DNA of 64,000 nucleotides, taken from NCBI GenBank assembly GCA_035582835.1, contig JAYKAV010002464.1, positions 62,001 through 126,000 on the forward strand, written 5' to 3'. Origin of the DNA: Phoebastria nigripes (Eukaryota; Chordata; Aves; Procellariiformes; Diomedeidae). The notes beneath the pieces are model-generated. The model saw nothing but the letters and a program-made list of their open reading frames with translations, was not told where the DNA came from and searched no databases. A program made the position numbers and the translations under genes. This document shows, one piece after another, positions 54,621-64,000 of the stretch (the stretch's first letter is position 1; every line of letters begins with the position of its first letter).

Positions 54621-57600
54621 ATGGAAAGCTCCTTTCAGAAGTGGTGAGTACTACAGCTGCCAGTATCAGCTGTTAATATTAAGCCGTCAGAAGAATTGAG
54701 AGGTTACCTGTTGTAATTACCATTCCTAAAGAAAATACAATACATATGTACCAAACTATTTTCAAAATAATAGGGTGGACAGTGGATGCTCTTCAAATAA
54801 TCCTTCTAATTTTGTTACTGTAAAAACTAGAACTAACACTTAAAATAAAAAAATCAAAAGATACAGAATGAACTTTCTGGACCAAATCATCACGGAAACT
54901 TTGAAGGAAGTTCCAGCTGGGTAGAGAAACTGATTTTTTAAAAGAGGTTAAAAAGTCCTCTAGTACTTAAACGGTGAGGCATTTCCGTACTGTTTTCACC
55001 TGCTCCCACATCTTCCCATGTATAACTGTGATACTATTAAGTTTTCCTAGCTAGTAGCCTGATAGTGATATGAAATATTTAAAAATAAAGTTTTTGTGGA
55101 TTGGTTAATTGATTAATGTGAGGAAGAGTAAAGAAACTGATAATCCAGAATGTTTATCTGGCTGATCTTTTTTGCATTGATGCTTTGCGTGTTCTGCTAA
55201 GATTATTTAAGCATCATCAAACAAGATGATATCCTAGAAATGCAAGGACTATGATATCACCAGTTTCTTTTGTGATGAGCTTGTACTATTCCTTGCAGAT
55301 TCAGTACCAGTGGTTGTTTGTAATGCTCTTTTTGCCAGGAATTGGTGGATCCCTCACAATTGGTTTTCAAATCTGTATGATCAACTACTCAGACATGGTA
55401 AGAAAAGCTTTAAGCAGATACAGTGTCTTCAGAAGTCATTGGTAGTGGGGTCAAAATGCAAAGGATGCTTCCCAAAATAAGTTGCAAATTGTTTCCATTG
55501 ACTTTCCATTCCCAGCGCTTTCCACCCCCTCTTCTCTGCAGAAGACAAGAATAAGAGCTAGACTATAGCTGCCTTTGAGTGGGCGTGCCCAGATAACAAA
55601 CACATCAGTCTCTCCACTTAACAGACGTTAACATGGGCAGTCAAAATTTTCAAAAGATATCATGCAAGGTAATTTTAAATGAGGTAATCTGGGTACCACA
55701 GCCATCTAACTGAAGTAGCAGATGGCCTACTGGGAGCTATCTCATCTTGTCACCAAACTGCATAAATTACCTCATCAATTTACTACAAATTCTTTCCAAC
55801 AAATCTGTCCAGATACAGCATGTCTTTGTAATTCTACATGAAAACACACATGCATACAAACACAAAGCCCTTTAATGAATCAATATGCTATGTTATCAGT
55901 GCAAAGAGCTGCCAGTGATTGTGACCATAGTTTCTCTGTTCAGGTTCAAGGAAGGCACTTCCAAGGTGCTGTAGCAAGAGCCATGTGATCAGACAAGGAA
56001 AGAGAGAGATCAGAGACTATACTGATATTTTGACAACTGTATACTGTTAATTAAGGTTAATATACTAAAAACTGTGAGATAGGATCTTATTTTCTGCAAG
56101 ACTGTGAACACAGGATATAGACATATTCACTAGTGTTCTCATAGCATGCTTGTTAATATCATGATGCCTGAAGCCTTAGGGGAATAACTAATTAATAATT
56201 TAAATAAATCTGCATGTACAAATATTATGATACATGAATAGTACAGTTGTATCAAGCTTTCCTCTTTGTTCTGCACAGCTATGAAGAAACTGTGGGGTGA
56301 AGGAGAGCACCAGGCAGAAGTGGACGATCTGCAAGAGCCAAAGGCAGCAATGGAAAATGTCAAAATCCTGAGTGTGCTGGAAGTGATGGAAGACCAAACT
56401 CTGCACTGGCAGCTGTGCATTTTGATTATTGTGATCATAACTCTGCAATTCTCTGGCATTAATGCAGTTGGTTATCTTCCCCTCTCCACACACTAGAACA
56501 ACTCTTAGGTGTCCATAAGAAAATTCTGCAGTTTAAGCTTGCAGACACTACAAAAGAAGTTGTATCTGGGTGGGAGTCAAGCAGTCATGAGATTTACTCC
56601 TGGCCATCAACTGGCTGCTGATTTGGCTTTGGATGTTTTTGCCCATCCATCTACCACTCTTTATTTGGAAAACTGACATTCACTGTTGAGCTGGCAAAGT
56701 GCTATATAAATGCACCATGTTATTTAAGAAGACAAGTTTTGAATTATGGACATTTATTCTGCAATAACACTGGGGGCAGACTGGCTTGTGGATGTTAACC
56801 TGCCCACAACAGCTCTTGTGCCCCCACACCTCATTGATTCCAAAAAGACTAACAAGGTGCTGCCTGCATCCAGGATGAAATCTCATGCTTCTTTTTGCCA
56901 CCATGCCCACTTCCCCCATCCCCTCTGTGGCAGTGCTTCTATACAGCTTGCAGCTTCCCTAACAATGTTGCAAAGAGTAATTGCTAATGCCCGAGTCACC
57001 TGTTTGAAAATAAGAACAGCATGAGACCAAACGGAACACAAATATAACATTTGTCTTCTTCCATGCTGTTCTTTTCCCAGTTTGCACAGATTTCACAATG
57101 TGGTGCAATTGCAACTGCGCTGACCAGACATTAAAGCCATGGAGTAGCTAACTAAATAGACATATGGAAAAATACATGTTAGGATCAGTGTTCACTATTG
57201 GCACTGTACCAGATCAACAGCATATTCTGCTGTGGTAACTTCCACTTTCATTTGTCAGTTCTTTCTCTCTGATTTTACTCTCCTCTTTCTCTTCTTCATA
57301 TCTCCTTTTCAGGAGTCCCAACCTTTCTGCACATACAGAAGAGAGAATTTTCTTTTGTAATCTTGGTCAGTGTCACTTTGTCTTTGCTGGTCCTTTTGCA
57401 GGAACTGGTCTCAGCAGAAGCACAGCTGGAACATTGCAGAGGGACTGTTCATCCCTGTCACACAGCACCATGTCAGGTTTAAAAGCATGAGCCTTGGATC
57501 CCTCTGTCCCTCCTACGAAGTCCGGCCATGCTCACTCTGACATAGCTCCAGTGTCTCCTGCAAGAAGTCAGTCCTTCATGGGTAGTCTTGCTAGACACCT

Positions 57601-59390
57601 TCACTACTTCATGGTTTAAGGAACCTTTCCATCTCAAGCATTCATCCTCCCAGGCTGCACAAATCCAATGTGCCAAACCTCAGGAGGCCTGTTCTCCCAA
57701 ATGTTTACTATTGCTGCATCTCTTGCAGTTACTGATAAACCAGACAGTATATGATTAACCCACCAATATGAATGTCTGCATGTTATTTTAACCCCATGCC
57801 AAGACCTTTCTTTCTCATACTTCTGCAAGCAACATCTCAAATTATTTTGACTACTCAACCTGCCTATCTTTTACTCAAAAGGAGAGATAAAGCAAGTAAG
57901 CTAGGCTTTTTTCTTTTAGCTTTCTCATCTTTGTACTACTGCTTCAGTGTCATTGCTGTGACTGACACCTTCAAGAAGAAGTTGGAAATTTAGGTGCCAT
58001 CCAGCCTCACTGATTTCAGTACAGGCCCATGCATCAGGGCCAAAATCACTGTTATGAGGCTGCAGCTGGCATCCAACAGAACTGAATACAAGCAGTGGCA
58101 TCACCGTTAGTGTGTCAGGGTTATGCTTGCATCTGTTCAAAGGAGGTTATGTTCTGTAAATGTTATGGCTTCGGTAGCTGTTGCTGTTGTTGTTGTCAGG
58201 AGAGCTAATAAAACTGGCTAGAAGGCAGAGCACAGCCACTTCAAGCTACTGTCTGCCAGAGCCTTCTCATCCTATATTTTTGTCTCTTTTCTTGGGCCTG
58301 CCTGGACATAGTGGGGCTAGAATAGCTGTACAAATAGTGAAAAGAGAAAGGAAAAACTTCATGTGAATTCCCTCACCTTCCTCAGGAAATTCACCCATCA
58401 TTAACACCTTTATTTTCACTTCTGTAGGTCCAACACTAAGTGATGATGATAGGTGTATCATTTTTCTGGACCACAGCTAACTTGCATCAGATGATGACCA
58501 GGACTGAAACTAAAATGATAGCAGTTTCTTTCTGTTAAAAGCACGTGAAAAGCTTTTAAAAAGACACTTTCTATTTCTAACCCATTCTTGAAAAGAAGTA
58601 TTTTCTCAACAATCAGCAAAAAGGACAGGTCACTGGTGGAAATGCACCCCATTTGCTTGCCTACCAGTCCTGACATTAGAGGTGATATCACACATGTAAT
58701 CCATTGTTTCCAATGCAAGTTTTTTCTTCTATTGTGTTTTCTAGGTCTATTTCTGCACTTTTGAGGTGCTGCACACAGCGGGGTTTGAAGAAGGCCTTAT
58801 TCCGTATGTATCACTAGGGGTTGGTCTCTGTGTGTTCCTTCCCATTCTGCTGTGTGTAAGGGGCACTGGATCAGGGTGTTACTCAAGCTTTAGCTGTGCT
58901 TACAGTGAGGTGAGTGCTTTTCCTGCCCTTCCAGACCTTTATCATTGAGCAGTTTGGCAGGAAGACACTGCCGTGGAAGGGCTATGCTTGCATGGCCTTG
59001 GCACTGTCTGTCCTCACAGTTATTCTCTCCCCTCAGGTAAGAAGACATTTTTAACTATTTTATTCCCATTGCTGTTTCACACCTAAAGACTGGCACATTT
59101 CATGTCACAGCGACAAAACAAACTGGATGTAGACAGCTACAAAGTGAAACTTTGCCATCATTGTCATCATTTTGCTATCATGTTCAAGGTGCTGTAAAAG
59201 GAGAAGCAACAACAACAACAAAATCTTTCTCTAGTTTATTTCCAGGAAAACCTCATCTCTTTCTGCTTCCTCATCTTTACTGGGATCCTCATCAGCTCAG
59301 GCATCTTCATCTACCTCTTTGTTCCAGAGACAAAGGGGAACTTGGTTATGGAAATAACCAAAGAATTTGGCGCTTTACATTTTAGGAAGA

Positions 59391-59413
<23 letters not shown>
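54621..59413 (+). pseudogene. Decayed SLC2A11-like copy D (exons 3-6 and 10-11 missing)
   Basis: Recognisable pieces: an exon 1 relic 54621-54643 (ATGGAAAGCTCC... before GTGAGT, 23 bp instead of 24), exon 2 at 55299-55397 (GIGGSLTIGFQICMINYSDM), exon 7 at 56279-56466 (AMKKLWGEGEHQAEVDDL...QFSGINA), exon 8 at 58745-58855 (VYFCTFEVL), exon 9 at 58935-59036 (FIIEQFGRKTLPW) and exon 12 at 59246-59413 (YLFVPETKGN). Exons 2 and 7-9 keep the standard lengths and open frames. Only about 0.9 kb lies between exons 2 and 7 and about 0.2 kb between exons 9 and 12, with no N gap in either, so exons 3-6 and 10-11 are deleted. Splicing exon 2 to exon 7 would shift the frame; exon 9 to exon 12 would stay in frame but lose TM10-11. 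The last codons and the stop (59411-59413) come from the inserted CR1. It cannot make a full transporter. Confidence 0.82.
57851..57895 (+). pseudogene. Possible relic of exon 6 in copy D, out of order
   Basis: One frame reads TQPAYLLLKRRDKA before a GTAAGC donor-like site. It resembles the end of exon 6 in copy C (SPPYLLLQKGDKAGCLK), and the DNA similarity is clear over about 35 bp. It lies downstream of exon 7 (56279-56466), the wrong order for a simple deletion copy. The match is short, so chance is not excluded. Confidence 0.42.
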
Positions 59414-62600
<3,187 letters not shown>

Positions 62601-62624
62601 ATGACCGGCTTCCTATCAGACCTG
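62601..62624 (+). CDS. First coding exon of a further SLC2A11-like copy E (rest off-window)
   Basis: ATG opens MTGFLSDL followed by CTG/GTAAGT, a strong donor in phase 0. It differs from copy C exon 1 (MAGFLSDL) at one residue and has the same length, 24 bp. No exon 2 is visible up to 64000. Intron 1 of copy C is 943 bp; adding the 474-bp LTR inserted here would place exon 2 just past the window edge. The identification rests on this short exon and its position next in the array. Confidence 0.62.
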
Positions 62625-63055
62625 GTAAGTACTTGGTGGGGTATTTACATCTGTGACATTTTGGTATGCTACTAGTGTTTCAAAGAAAACAAAATCAATA
62701 CCTCGGTAAAAACAAGGCTCCTATTCACTAAAAGCATCTTGGAAGTGGTTCTGCCCACCATTTTGAGGTATTACAGATGTTTGCACTTCATATCCCCTGC
62801 CATCCATCTTTGTCTTATTTTTACCAATACATTAACGTTGCTTAAATGTTTTCATTTACTGGAAAATATTTGCTTACCTTCAAACATAATTTGCTTTGCT
62901 TACCTGCTGAAAAAAGAGTTTTGTTAAATATATCACTAATTATTTAGTGCAAGAGATGGCAGGCAGAGGTTTTGAAAAGCAGGGAACAGGACTAGATGTT
63001 GGCAGCTGTGGCATCTTGACAGGGATGTTTTGTGGGAGCCTGCAGCATTTATATC

Positions 63056-63529
63056 TGTCATGGTTTAACCCCAGTCGGCAACTAAGCACCACACAGCCGC
63101 TCGCTCACCCTCCCCCCCTGGTGGGATGCGGGAGAGAATCGGAAGGGCTGAAGTAAGAAAACTCATGGGTTGAGATAAGAACAGTTTAATACTTGAAATA
63201 TTAAAATAATAATAATAATAACAACAACAACAACAATAGCAACAACAATAATAATAAATTGTAATGAAGAGGAAAACAAGGAGAGAGAGAGAGAGAGGAA
63301 CAAAACCCGGGAAAAACAAGTGATGCAACTGCTCACCACCTGCTGACCAATGCCCAGCCAGTCCCCGAGCAGCGATCGCTGCGTCCCGGACAACTCCCCC
63401 CAGTTTATATACTGAGCAACAACTAAAATATAGTGTGTTATCAACATTATTCTCATATTAAAACCAAAACACAGCACTATACCAGCTACCAGGAAGAAAA
63501 TTAACTCTATACCAACTGAAACCAGGACA
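63056..63529. mobile_element. Solo LTR of an endogenous retrovirus with a 5-bp target duplication
   Basis: The element begins TGTCATGG and ends AGGACA, so it has the TG...CA termini of an LTR. It is flanked on both sides by ATATC (63051-63055 and 63530-63534), a perfect 5-bp target-site duplication. A TATA-like TTTATATA lies near 63404, and A-rich AAT/AAC and GA microsatellites lie inside. No internal retroviral genes are present, so it is a solo LTR left by recombination. The sequence type is one I recognise as common in neoavian genomes; family assignment is from memory. Confidence 0.85.
63205..63258. repeat. AAT/AAC trinucleotide microsatellite within the LTR
   Basis: (AAT)n passes into (AAC)n and back to (AAT)n. 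It is part of the LTR rather than an independent locus. A (GA)n run follows at 63281-63297. Confidence 0.85.
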
Positions 63530-64000
63530 ATATCCTGGCTATAGCTGAGTCTTGAACCCAGAGTTGCTGCCTCACACATCAGTGAGACACCTCCAATTAG
63601 GACAAAGCCTCTTTGAGAAAGAGCTCTCAGCTCCTGCTGGGCACGCTTAACCTCTCATCCAGGAAAGAGGAATATGGCAGGGCACCTCTGAAAAGCTGTA
63701 GATTTTTCATTCATTCACGGCATATTTACTATGTCCTTCTGCAAAGGCTGCTGTAGAGTAAACCTAAGTGCAGTGCTGGTTGTGTATTTTCAGATCTGTA
63801 ATCAACCAGAAAAAAAATCAGAAAAAATATCAACGTGGGAAGCCTGTTCTCAAAGCTCCCAAGAGATTAAGATGACCATGCTGCTTGAGACAGGCAGGTG
63901 GGGCAAGAATTCAGAACTGATGATGGTAATAAGAGCTAGAAATGACACTTTCCTCTTACAGCACATCTTGAACAGAACCATTGCAAAAGGGAACTTCTGT

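Larger units (their letters stand above)
62625..64000 (+). other. Probable intron 1 of copy E
   Basis: No transporter exon is seen. The stretch contains a solo LTR (63056-63529) and otherwise unremarkable sequence. Confidence 0.5.

Noticed and set aside
55400..56278. Search for exons 3-6 between copy D exons 2 and 7
   Set aside because: No sequence resembling the conserved NETWLER, GRK, LRG or PESP regions was found.
59140..59200. Possible remnant of exon 10 in copy D (CATCATTGTCATCATTTTGC)
   Set aside because: The similarity to exon 10 of copy B is limited to ATC/ATT-rich words that occur by chance in transmembrane-like and AT-rich DNA.

Overview
The window is vertebrate nuclear DNA, most probably from a bird. 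The evidence is split genes with GT/AG introns, a 5'-truncated CR1 LINE (the dominant avian retroposon) ending in the typical short ATCATAGA-type tail repeats, a solo LTR of a kind common in avian genomes, and DERL3 lying head-to-head with SLC2A11, the same arrangement as on human chromosome 22. Scattered single N bases and one 470-bp N gap (59555-60024) point to a draft assembly.

Layout. Positions 285-4198 (minus strand) carry exons 1-6 of DERL3, an ER-membrane derlin; its last exon lies off the left edge. A CpG-island promoter with several CCAAT boxes covers about 3.8-4.85 kb. About 12 kb follow in which I find no convincing exon. From 16.9 kb onward the plus strand holds a tandem array of class II facilitative hexose transporter genes of the SLC2A11 (GLUT11) family: copy A (exons 2-12, 16957-25127), the clear SLC2A11 orthologue; copy B (29982-38939); copy C (43621-52908, complete with a short first exon); copy D (54621-59413), a decayed copy; and copy E, of which only exon 1 (62601-62624) is inside the window. 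In A, B and C the internal exons have exactly the same lengths and phases (99, 161, 125, 130, 149, 188, 111, 102, 76, 128 bp), so the copies arose by duplication of one 12-exon gene.

Copy D retains intact-looking exons 2, 7, 8, 9 and 12 but lacks exons 3-6 and 10-11. Its exon 1 is one base short, it may hold an exon 6 relic in the wrong order, and its 3' end is fused to a CR1 insertion. A solo LTR with a perfect 5-bp target duplication sits in intron 1 of copy E.

Biology. Human GLUT11 transports hexoses. In fish and birds, members of the slc2a11 group have been linked to pigment cells (medaka slc2a11b in leucophores/xanthophores; pigeon SLC2A11B in iris colour). The array may therefore be a set of diverged transporters rather than redundant copies: A, B, C and D differ at the conserved TM7 region, and C has lost the arginine of the PESPR sugar-transporter motif. 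Which copy corresponds to the published SLC2A11B cannot be settled from this window alone.
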